From contig CAYHGX010000005.1 of the NCBI GenBank assembly GCA_964356355.1, positions 1-64,000 of the forward strand: a stretch of 64,000 nt of DNA. The letters are read 5' to 3'. This document shows positions 44,367-52,315 of this stretch, in pieces (the stretch's first letter is position 1; each line of letters begins with the position of its first letter). The translations under genes were made by a program, and so were the position numbers. The notes beneath the pieces were generated by a model that was not told the origin of the DNA, made no database searches, and worked only from the letters and a program-made list of their open reading frames with translations. The DNA is from CAYHGX01 sp964356355. GTDB lineage: Bacteria > Patescibacteriota > Gracilibacteria > UBA1369 > LOWO2-01-FULL-3.

Positions 44367-45285
44367 CCTGATGCTTCTCTCTATATCTTTGATCAATCAG
44401 ATGCGCAATTTGGTGGTGTTCGCGGCACATGGGTGCGATGTAGCGAGGGTCGTGGACGCGGACGAGTGAGAGTCTTTGAGAGTGGTGGTTTTCCACCGCC
44501 GGTTTGCAGCAGCCGGGAACCGAGCATTTGGTGCCATGTTCTTCGTCGAGCACGGCCTGCACTTTGACTGAAATGTAGCCTGAGGTTTTTAGTTTTTCGC
44601 CAGGTTTGAGCGTTGCTCTTTTGGCTTCCATGCGGGCAATTGCTTCTTTCGCTAGTTCTTCTTTTCTCGCTTCAATTTCCTTCTGCCTTTTCTCTAGCAT
44701 TTGTAAAATAATTTGATTGATGTCGTGGCCTTGGAGTTGAAGGTGATTAAATTTTTCGATTACTTCATCAGAGAGTTGAAAATTTGGCAAAGATATTTTG
44801 AATTGCGTGTGCACGTGCACAGACTTACCACCGAAAAGTGGCTTTCCTTGGCCACCCGAGGTTTCATTCCTAGATGGATTTTCTGCTGAAATTTTGTAAT
44901 CCCGAACCATTGTTTCTAGAGCTCCGCGCGGCAAAACTTTTACAATTTCAGCTAATTCTTCTTCGTTTTCCGGCGTGGCGATTGAGGCTATACGCGTAAG
45001 CTTATTTACGCTCACTGCTCCTTCAATTAATATGTTTTTGAGAGTTGGCATTGAGGAAAAACGCTGTTCTAGGTTGATTGCGCGGCGTACTTGTTCTTGC
45101 GATAATCCGGCCAATTTAAAGGCGAATTCAAAAATGGAATCGAATCCTTTCTTTTCATAAAGTTTGCGGCGGTCCACTTCGGGTAAGAGCCCAATGAATC
45201 TTCTGCGCCATTTTAAGGCGCGGGCACCAAATTTTAGGCAGAGATTTAGTAAATCGGAATCGGAAATATTTTGGAGATTTTTCAT
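44341..45285 (-). CDS. HNH endonuclease-like protein
   Basis: The C-terminus has an HNH motif with zinc ligands: CSVPGCCKPAVENHHSQR ... RYIAPMCREHHQIAH. The N-terminal ~220 residues are helical with a GFDSIFEFAFKLAGLSQEQV pattern, as in the HNH proteins abundant in CPR genomes that resemble DUF222-type proteins. The start at 45285 (MKNLQNISDS) is preferred over one 11 codons upstream, which lies inside an inverted repeat. It is probably a restriction-like or selfish nuclease; the biological target is unknown. Confidence 0.82.
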   Translation of the reverse strand: MKNLQNISDSDLLNLCLKFGARALKWRRRFIGLLPEVDRRKLYEKKGFDSIFEFAFKLAGLSQEQVRRAINLEQRFSSMPTLKNILIEGAVSVNKLTRIASIATPENEEELAEIVKVLPRGALETMVRDYKISAENPSRNETSGGQGKPLFGGKSVHVHTQFKISLPNFQLSDEVIEKFNHLQLQGHDINQIILQMLEKRQKEIEARKEELAKEAIARMEAKRATLKPGEKLKTSGYISVKVQAVLDEEHGTKCSVPGCCKPAVENHHSQRLSLVRVHDPRYIAPMCREHHQIAHLIDQRYREKHQASLSQAAT

Positions 45286-45286
45286 A

Positions 45287-45323
45287 AGGTAGTTGGTAAA
45301 AATTAATGGTAGTACCACTACCT
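45287..45323. promoter_or_regulatory. Nested inverted repeat upstream of the HNH gene
   Basis: AGGTAGT (45287-45293) pairs with ACTACCT (45317-45323), and inside it TGGTA-G-TACCA (45307-45317) is a second dyad. Its position immediately before the HNH start suggests an operator or leader hairpin. Confidence 0.4.
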
Positions 45324-45523
45324 AAGATCGAATTCATTTTACCATGATGAGTCTAAATAATCAGCATTTAAAGCCAATAAGTGCGTATTTGCTGTTGCAA
45401 ATTTTGTTAATCATTTCGTAGTGAGTGTTTACTCACCCGGTATAGTTGTTAATTCATTTCAGAGAGCATGCATAACTCCACGCACGCGGGTGATGAATGT
45501 ATATTCAACGCTGGCCTAAAAGG

Positions 45524-45552
45524 TTGACTCCCAAGCGGTAAAACTATATTAT
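45524..45552 (+). promoter_or_regulatory. Promoter of folD-purF-purD
   Basis: TTGACT (45524-45529), a 17-bp spacer and TATTAT (45547-45552), about 50 nt before the folD ATG. No riboswitch-like structure is apparent in the short leader. The ~200 nt further upstream (45324-45523) show no gene. Confidence 0.7.
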
Positions 45553-45602
45553 GGAATTGCTTTTCGAGGGGGCTGGTTTTACTTTTTCATCCAACACACT
45601 AC

Positions 45603-46469
45603 ATGGCGATAATGGATGGGCTTAAAGTTTCGAAGGAGTTGCTATTGGCACTCCAGAGTGAAGTGAACGAACTTGAGTCCAAACACGTCCGCCCGAAGAT
45701 GGCCGTAGTACTGGTGGGAGAGGACCCCGCTTCTTTGGTATATGTAAGACAAAAACAGAAGGCTGCGAATCTGTGTGGCATTGCCTGGGAGCAATTTGAT
45801 TTTACTCCAGAGGATGTGACTACGGAGGGCCTTGTTGCGAAAATTGAGGAGCTTAACAATGATGAGTTGATTCACGGAATTTTGGTTCAACTGCCCTTGC
45901 CGGCACATGTTTCTGTGCCCCTTGTAATGAGAGCTATTAATCCTAAAAAGGATGTTGATGGATTTACTGCTTACAACATTGGAAAGATGTTTATAAGTAC
46001 TGACTTTGAAGATTTAGCGCCGTGTACTCCTACTGGAGTGATTCATTTGCTAGATCATTATGGAGTGGAAATTCAGGGCAAAGAGGTGGTGGTAGTTGGG
46101 CATAGCAATATTGTGGGAAAGCCGTTGGCAATGATGCTCCTAAATCGGAATGCAACAGTGACTGTTTGTCATATACATACTAAAAATCTGGCTGAGCATA
46201 CGCGACGAGCAGATATATTGTGCGTGGCCGTTGGTAAACCAAATTTAATTACTGGTGAAATGGTAAAGGAGGGAGCTGTGGTTGTGGATATTGGGATAAA
46301 TCGGATGGAAGATGGAAAATTGTGCGGAGATATAAATTTTGCTGAGGTAAGTGCTAAGGCGAGCCTGCTTACTCCTGTGCCTGGTGGAGTGGGGCCGATG
46401 ACAGTGGCGTGTTTGATGGAGAATACCGTGAAAGCAGCTAAGCGAAGCACTTTGCAAGCTAGTGATTAA
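45603..46469 (+). CDS. folD: Bifunctional methylenetetrahydrofolate dehydrogenase/cyclohydrolase
   Basis: FolD interconverts methylene-, methenyl- and formyl-tetrahydrofolate and supplies formyl groups for purine synthesis. The segment SLVYVRQKQKA holds the catalytic Tyr-x3-Lys, ILVQLPLP is the conserved loop, VVVVGHSNIVGKPLA is the NADP site, and TPVPGGVGPMT closes the fold. 288 aa. It is first in an apparent operon with purF and purD, which fits its one-carbon role. Confidence 0.97.
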   Translation: MAIMDGLKVSKELLLALQSEVNELESKHVRPKMAVVLVGEDPASLVYVRQKQKAANLCGIAWEQFDFTPEDVTTEGLVAKIEELNNDELIHGILVQLPLPAHVSVPLVMRAINPKKDVDGFTAYNIGKMFISTDFEDLAPCTPTGVIHLLDHYGVEIQGKEVVVVGHSNIVGKPLAMMLLNRNATVTVCHIHTKNLAEHTRRADILCVAVGKPNLITGEMVKEGAVVVDIGINRMEDGKLCGDINFAEVSAKASLLTPVPGGVGPMTVACLMENTVKAAKRSTLQASD

Positions 46470-46496
46470 TGTTCCAATAATTTAAACTAATCATAT

Positions 46497-48014
46497 ATGT
46501 GCGGAATTGTAGGCATTTACGGGTATGGTCATGTTGCTCAGGATCTGTATGATGGATTGCTTACATTGCAACATCGTGGTCAGGATGCTGCGGGAATTGT
46601 GACTTTTGACGGCAAATTTCATGTCAGAAAGGATATTGGACTTGTGATGGATGTGTTTCATGCGCGTCATATGAAGACATTAACTGGATATGCGGGAATC
46701 GGGTTTAATAGATATGCAACTTTTGGCTCTGATAATGTGGAAGATGTGATGCCATTTATTGGCCAGGCGCCTTTTGGTGTGGCGATGGCTTTTAATGGAA
46801 ATGTATTTAATGCACGCGAACTCAAACAGGAGCTTTATGAAAAGGATCACCGTCTTGTAAATTCTGACAATGATGGTGAGGTAGTTTTGAATATTTTCAC
46901 TAAGGCGTTGACAAAGCAGAACCCTGAAAAGGTTACAGCGGATCACATTTGGAAGGCGGTTGAGAGTGTTTATGAGCGATGCAAGGGCGCGTATGCGGTG
47001 ATTGGCTATATTGCGAAGCAAGGTATGTTTGCCTTCCGTGATCCCTTTGGGATTCGTCCGTTGTTGCTTGGGAGACGCAAGGAAGGGCTTGAGTATGAAT
47101 ATATTTTTGCTTCTGAGTCTGTGACTTTTGATATTTTGGGATATGAGTTTGTGGATGACGTAGGACATGGTGAGGCTATTTTTATTGAAGAAAATGGGCG
47201 GAAGGTTCATAGAAAAATGGTGGGGCCGAAGACTTTGTCACCTTGTTTGTTTGAATACGTATACTTCGCAAGGCCAGACTCAATTATCAACGGTATCTCT
47301 GTGCAAAAATCTCGCTTACGAATGGGTAAGAAACTGGCTCTGAAAATAAAGAAGGCCAAGTTGGATATTGACGTGGTGATGCCGGTACCTGACTCTTCAC
47401 GAACGGCGGCATTTGCGATTGCGGATGAGCTGAATCTACCCTATAGAGAGGGACTAATTAAGAATCGTTATATTGGGCGAACGTTTATCATGCCAGGGCA
47501 AAGTGCCAGAAAAAAATCGATTAGGTACAAGCTAAATCCGATGCCCTTGGAGATTAAAGGCAAGAAAATCCTGCTAGTTGATGACAGTATTGTGAGAGGA
47601 AATACCTCAAGACAGATTATTGAAATGGTAAGAGGGGCAGGGGCTGAAAAAGTTTATTTTGCTTCGTATTCTCCGGAGATTTTAAGTCCAAATCTTTATG
47701 GCATAGATATTGCAACGAAAGAAGAGCTGATTGCTGTGGGAAATACTGTAGAGCAAATTGCAAAAATGATCAGTGCTGACAAACTGTTTTATGGTGATCT
47801 CCCGGATGTGTTTAAGGCCTGCACTGAGGGGAATCCGAAGGTGAAAGATATGGACATGTCTTGCTTTGATGGCAGATATGTGACCGGAGATATCACTGAT
47901 GAAATACTGAAAACTCAGGCGGATTCAAGAACAAAGGAGAGGCATACTGGCGAGGTAGAACGTGATAATTTTGGAGAAGAAGCGGCATTGGCTGGTCAAT
48001 TAAACCTATTATAG
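46497..48014 (+). CDS. purF: Amidophosphoribosyltransferase
   Basis: First committed step of purine synthesis: PRPP + glutamine to phosphoribosylamine. After Met removal the nucleophile is Cys2 (MCGIVGIYGYG), with LQHRGQDAAG in the Ntn-hydrolase domain. The PRTase site is KKILLVDDSIVRGNTSRQII. 505 aa. Cys residues in the C-terminal part (for example FKACTEG and DMSCFDG) could hold the 4Fe-4S cluster found in Bacillus-type PurF. It is followed one base later by purD. Confidence 0.97.
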   Translation: MCGIVGIYGYGHVAQDLYDGLLTLQHRGQDAAGIVTFDGKFHVRKDIGLVMDVFHARHMKTLTGYAGIGFNRYATFGSDNVEDVMPFIGQAPFGVAMAFNGNVFNARELKQELYEKDHRLVNSDNDGEVVLNIFTKALTKQNPEKVTADHIWKAVESVYERCKGAYAVIGYIAKQGMFAFRDPFGIRPLLLGRRKEGLEYEYIFASESVTFDILGYEFVDDVGHGEAIFIEENGRKVHRKMVGPKTLSPCLFEYVYFARPDSIINGISVQKSRLRMGKKLALKIKKAKLDIDVVMPVPDSSRTAAFAIADELNLPYREGLIKNRYIGRTFIMPGQSARKKSIRYKLNPMPLEIKGKKILLVDDSIVRGNTSRQIIEMVRGAGAEKVYFASYSPEILSPNLYGIDIATKEELIAVGNTVEQIAKMISADKLFYGDLPDVFKACTEGNPKVKDMDMSCFDGRYVTGDITDEILKTQADSRTKERHTGEVERDNFGEEAALAGQLNLL

Positions 48015-48015
48015 T

Positions 48016-49347
48016 ATGAAGAAAATTCTCTTGATTGGATGTGGAGCGAGGGAGCATGTGATTGCCGAAACATTGAAAAAAAGTAGGCATGATGTGGAGC
48101 TTTATGTGGTGGGAAAAACTAGAAATCCCGGGATTGTGGCACTGGCTGAGGAGTGTTGTTTTGCTGATGTGTGTGACTTGGAGGCCATTGGGCATTTTGC
48201 TAAGAGCGTGGAGCCGGACTTTGCGGTGGTGGGGCCGGAGGCCCCGATTGAGGCCGGTGTGACAGATATGCTTTTGGAGATGGGAATTCATAGTGCTTCA
48301 CCGCTGAAAACGGTAGGAAGGCTGGAAAGCTCAAAATCTTTTACGAGAGACCTGATGGAGAAATATGGAATTGCTGGGAATCCAAAGTTTAAAACGTTTT
48401 ATAGTATTGAGGGAGTTGAGAAATTTTTAAAGGAACTGGATGAGGCTTTTGTCGTGAAGGCTGATGGGCTTAAGGGAGGAAAAGGCGTGAAGGTTTCAGG
48501 AGAACATTTGAATACGAGAGCGGAAGCGATGGCCTATATTTTAGAGTGTATAGAGGATTGCGGAAAGGTAGTGATTGAAGAGAAATTGGTGGGACAGGAG
48601 TTTAGCTTGATGAGCTTTTGTGACGGCGTACATACGGTGGAGATGCCGTGTATTCAAGATCATAAGAGGGCTTACGAGGGAGACACGGGGCCGAATACTG
48701 GTGGGATGGGAACATATGGATGTGCCAATCACCTACTTCCATTTTTGACGGAGGCAGATGTGATGGCTGCGGCTGAGATTACCAGGAAAATGGCACGGGC
48801 TTTATTTGAGGAGACTGGAACTTATTTTAAAGGCGTAATGTATGGTGGATTTATGGCAACAAAAAAGGGTGTTGGACTGATTGAGTATAATGCTCGATTT
48901 GGTGATCCCGAGGCAATGAATGCACTATGCTTATTGAAGAGTGACTTGGTAGATATTTGTGAGGCTATTATTAGTGGTGGACTTGGCGATGTGAAGGTGG
49001 AGTTTGAAAAAAAGGCCACAGTTTGCAAATATGTGGTGCCGGAGGGATATCCTGATGAGGCGGTGAAAAACGTGGGAGTGGAGGTGGAAGAGGCTTTTGC
49101 GGAGAGTGAGAAAAACGAGGGCCTGAAAATTTACTTTGCTTCTGTGGATGAGCGGGAGGATGGCTTGTACCTGGCTGGATCAAGAGCGATTGCTATGGTG
49201 GGAATTGCCGATACACTAGAGAAGGCGGAGCAGATTGCGGAAAATGGAGCAGGAATGATTAAGGGGCCGGTGTTTCATCGCAAGGACATTGGGACTTCAG
49301 CGCTTGTGGAAAAGCGCATTCAGATGATGCGAGATTTGCGGGGCTAG
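48016..49347 (+). CDS. purD: Phosphoribosylamine-glycine ligase
   Basis: The second step of purine synthesis, using the unstable amine made by PurF, which explains the tight coupling. The ATP-grasp features are FVVKADGLKGGKGVKV, GPNTGGMGTYG and LIEYNARFGDPE (metal ligands). The N-terminus MKKILLIGCGAREHVIAETL is the usual PurD opening. 443 aa. The 3' end overlaps the convergent next gene by 4 nt. Confidence 0.97.
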   Translation: MKKILLIGCGAREHVIAETLKKSRHDVELYVVGKTRNPGIVALAEECCFADVCDLEAIGHFAKSVEPDFAVVGPEAPIEAGVTDMLLEMGIHSASPLKTVGRLESSKSFTRDLMEKYGIAGNPKFKTFYSIEGVEKFLKELDEAFVVKADGLKGGKGVKVSGEHLNTRAEAMAYILECIEDCGKVVIEEKLVGQEFSLMSFCDGVHTVEMPCIQDHKRAYEGDTGPNTGGMGTYGCANHLLPFLTEADVMAAAEITRKMARALFEETGTYFKGVMYGGFMATKKGVGLIEYNARFGDPEAMNALCLLKSDLVDICEAIISGGLGDVKVEFEKKATVCKYVVPEGYPDEAVKNVGVEVEEAFAESEKNEGLKIYFASVDEREDGLYLAGSRAIAMVGIADTLEKAEQIAENGAGMIKGPVFHRKDIGTSALVEKRIQMMRDLRG

Positions 49348-51359
49348 GCGACGGCTCTTATTAGGGCGGCGTGGTCGAAGGCCTTGATGGTGGTTTTTAA
49401 TTTTTTGTAGCGGGCGAGTTTATCTTCCATGGAGTATGGCGGCTGAACTTCTGTGGCCTCTGGGGCTTGCGCTGGTTTGGCAGCAGTTTTTTTGGTGGAC
49501 ATTGATGCACCATAAAACTGTGCCCTTTTCTCATTTACGAAGTTAGAAACTTTCTCTCCCAACTGATCCAGGAAGGACTGAAGGGCAGGAAGTGCGCTCT
49601 TGAGTGTAGCAATCGCTTTTTGCAGCGTAGTGGTTGCAGTAGCCTCTGCAACAGCCTCTGTTTTTTCTTCCTCGGTAACTGCATCTTTTGGTACAGGATT
49701 TAGCTCGGTACCTTTGAGCAATCTGAGTTGTCTCAAAAGTTTGTTGTAGAGTTTGAAGTATTGAACAAACATACGGTCATAGTTCTCGGTATTAATATCT
49801 CGAGCTACCTCCTGGTTTTTGAGGAGGTCTTTTTGACTTTGTAACTCCTTCTCGAGATCGTCGGGATTGATGGTTTCCGGAGAGAGGGCGACGCGTTCGT
49901 AGGTAGCCTTAAGTCGATCCATTGAATGAACGGCCTTGGTGAGAACGTACATATTCATAAATTGGGTTGCAGCTGCGTGCTGATCACCATCATTTAGCGC
50001 CTTTATCGTGGCCTCAATGTGAACTATAAACTTTTGACTGAAAGACAATAATGGTTCGAAGGTCATTTTTGCGGCTTCGCCCTTCATGTATTCGAGGTTT
50101 CTGATCATTGCAGCCTTTTTATTCCAATTTAGAGGCTGGCTTGGGTTGAGGATGGAAAATGATCGATGTGTAGCCTCGACTTTTCTCAGGAATAAAGCCA
50201 TTGGCTGGATATTTGAAGCACGGATTTGCTCAACTTTAATGGAGTCCTTGGCAAGGTATTCCCAGCTTTCTTCGATGGTTTGGAGACGGGCACCAAGATA
50301 GTCTTTGGCTCTTTCTATTTGGACTATCTTTGCCTGTGGATTGAAGCGACCTTTAATATCTTTGAGTGTGATGGCGCGTTTTACCATTTCCCTGAGCTTG
50401 ATTTTATCTGGGTCATCAACATTTTCTAGTTGATCGATGCACTTGCCCATCGTTTCTGAAATTTTTTCTCGCGTCGCTGGATCCAAATTTCTCCATGCGT
50501 CCAGATCTGCGATGATGGAGTTGAGCAGCTCTTCAATCATTTTCAGAATTCCAATTTCATCTTCGTAGCTTTTGTCGATCTCTTTTAGGCGAAGACTAGA
50601 GTCGTAAAGATCTGTTTTGAAAAGAGTTTTTGTCTTTTCTCTTTCGCCCTCGCGGCCTGTGTAAACATGCTGGGTGCCGACTAAATACCCCTGTACGGTG
50701 CGCATGAGGCGGAAGTAGCGGCCCTGGGCGGGGTCTTTTTCGTCGGGCCGGCGGATCGGCTCTAGCGCCATGAGCATATCGCGAACGGCTTCAACTGCCT
50801 GATTTCTAAGTTCGCCACGCTGCACCATGTCGGCCCCTTTTGGTGGAAGGAATCTATCTAGGCCAAGATTTCTGAGCCTGGTATTGGTATTGCGGCGGGA
50901 ATCAAGAATAACTCTACCCAGTGTAGCTGGATCATTGCCCTCTTCTCTTTTTTTAAGCGCTATGCGCTCTGTTGAATGGGAGCCAATGTCTATTACTGTT
51001 TTAGCCATGCTGCGCGGACTTGCATCATATTCTTCAGGAGTGGCGGGACCATATTGGGCCCAAAGTGGATTACCCTCCATTTGCCTTAGCTTAGAGCGGA
51101 TTACTCCATGAAGAACCTTAATGCGGCGACCAATAGCCGCGTCGGTTCTTGGCTCCTGCCTTTCTCTGTCCTTATAGAAAATATCAAATAATTCTCGGTC
51201 AACTTGGGGATTAGAGAATCTACCATGACCATCTCCTGTGCCATAGGCAGGATTTTGCTGGATATACTTATTGTAGTCGGAGGCAAATCCGGGAGAAAAC
51301 CTATCTACCGTATCTACTGATTCGTTTGCTTCATTTTCCAAGTTTTCTGATGCCATCAT
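49344..51359 (-). CDS. Large helical cytoplasmic protein of unknown function, 671 aa
   Basis: No signal peptide or membrane helix. Almost the whole chain is predicted helical, with many Lys/Glu/Arg and Leu residues, a Thr/Ala-rich stretch near ~565-580 and a Lys/Ala/Pro-rich linker near ~625-645. I recognise no domain. It has its own promoter-like extended -10 (TGTTATAAT, minus strand, 51380-51385) overlapping a divergent promoter for the next gene. Confidence 0.78.
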   Translation of the reverse strand: MMASENLENEANESVDTVDRFSPGFASDYNKYIQQNPAYGTGDGHGRFSNPQVDRELFDIFYKDRERQEPRTDAAIGRRIKVLHGVIRSKLRQMEGNPLWAQYGPATPEEYDASPRSMAKTVIDIGSHSTERIALKKREEGNDPATLGRVILDSRRNTNTRLRNLGLDRFLPPKGADMVQRGELRNQAVEAVRDMLMALEPIRRPDEKDPAQGRYFRLMRTVQGYLVGTQHVYTGREGEREKTKTLFKTDLYDSSLRLKEIDKSYEDEIGILKMIEELLNSIIADLDAWRNLDPATREKISETMGKCIDQLENVDDPDKIKLREMVKRAITLKDIKGRFNPQAKIVQIERAKDYLGARLQTIEESWEYLAKDSIKVEQIRASNIQPMALFLRKVEATHRSFSILNPSQPLNWNKKAAMIRNLEYMKGEAAKMTFEPLLSFSQKFIVHIEATIKALNDGDQHAAATQFMNMYVLTKAVHSMDRLKATYERVALSPETINPDDLEKELQSQKDLLKNQEVARDINTENYDRMFVQYFKLYNKLLRQLRLLKGTELNPVPKDAVTEEEKTEAVAEATATTTLQKAIATLKSALPALQSFLDQLGEKVSNFVNEKRAQFYGASMSTKKTAAKPAQAPEATEVQPPYSMEDKLARYKKLKTTIKAFDHAALIRAVA

Positions 51360-51389
51360 TGTTGTTTTAATGGTAGTGAATTATAACAT

Positions 51390-51417
51390 TTGACAGCTAA
51401 TGCACAAGGAGTAGTAT
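51390..51417 (+). promoter_or_regulatory. Promoter of the small membrane/PH-domain gene pair
   Basis: A perfect -35 TTGACA (51390-51395), a 16-bp spacer and TAGTAT (51412-51417), 25 nt before the ATG at 51443. Confidence 0.65.
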
Positions 51418-51442
51418 TTGGTTGGGCATGTAACTACATTGT

Positions 51443-51667
51443 ATGGCAACTTTTGATGGAATTATGGTTGCTATGTTGATAGGTTCAGTTGGGTTCTTTT
51501 TGCTCATACTGAATCGGCTTTTTGCGTACAATCGTATCTACAAATTCCCAGAGGATCGATACACTAAACTTTTCTGGGTTTTAACTAAGGAGCATGTACT
51601 GATGATTTATCTTTCCATGGTGATTGCACACCTATTACTTGGAGTGTGGTTTATAACAAAAATTTAG
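51443..51667 (+). CDS. Two-helix membrane protein, 74 aa
   Basis: Hydrophobic helices occupy residues ~6-26 and ~50-70, with a short basic/aromatic loop between. No family recognised. It starts just after a good promoter and precedes the PH-domain membrane gene by 9 nt, so the pair may form one complex. Confidence 0.7.
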   Translation: MATFDGIMVAMLIGSVGFFLLILNRLFAYNRIYKFPEDRYTKLFWVLTKEHVLMIYLSMVIAHLLLGVWFITKI

Positions 51668-51676
51668 AGATTAAAT

Positions 51677-52315
51677 ATGAGTGAAGATTTTCCTAAATAT
51701 TTCAGGGGGCAGCACCAAGGCGAAAAATTTATTACCTTTTTCCGTCATCATTGGTTTTATTTGTTGAAAGATTTTGTCTATTTCATATTAATGATCTCTG
51801 GTACGGTTTTGGTTTTAACTAACTTTGGAATGATAAGTGCACTACTAGTTGGGAGCACTGCTATGAAGATGCTTTTTCTGATCGTATTTAGTGTGGCGAC
51901 AATCTACTTGCATAGATTTTTTTACAAGGTTTTTACACTATTTTTGGATACTGGCATTATCACCGATATTCGCATAATCGATCACCAGAAGACTCTGTTA
52001 TTTCGGGATACAATGGATTCAGTTGATATGGCGCAGATTCAAAATCTCGAAAAGGTTGAGGAGGGAATTCTGCCAAAAATACTGAACTATGGGCATTTGA
52101 AAATTTTCTTAACTGCTTCCTCCTCTATAAAAACTTTCCATGATGTTCCGAATGCAGCCTATTACTTTAAGCTACTCAATACACTAAAAGAGAACAGGCA
52201 GTATAAGTTGATTCGTGAACATGGAGGAACCAATATACCTATAGAGACACAGGCGGACGACGAGGCACTTGAGGCTAGTGAAACCTCAACGGGTTACCTG
52301 CACTACCGAAGCTAG
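51677..52315 (+). CDS. Membrane protein with bacterial PH domain (YdbS-like), 212 aa
   Basis: Two membrane helices (residues ~30-50 and ~60-82) are followed by a PH-like domain in which TGIITDIRIIDHQKTLLFRD and the DMAQIQNLEKVEEGILPKIL segment match the bPH2 pattern of alternating strands and a final helix. Such proteins are membrane scaffolds with no known catalytic activity. The C-terminus is acidic. It converges on the tyrA-pheA fusion with a 4-nt overlap. Confidence 0.8.
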   Translation: MSEDFPKYFRGQHQGEKFITFFRHHWFYLLKDFVYFILMISGTVLVLTNFGMISALLVGSTAMKMLFLIVFSVATIYLHRFFYKVFTLFLDTGIITDIRIIDHQKTLLFRDTMDSVDMAQIQNLEKVEEGILPKILNYGHLKIFLTASSSIKTFHDVPNAAYYFKLLNTLKENRQYKLIREHGGTNIPIETQADDEALEASETSTGYLHYRS

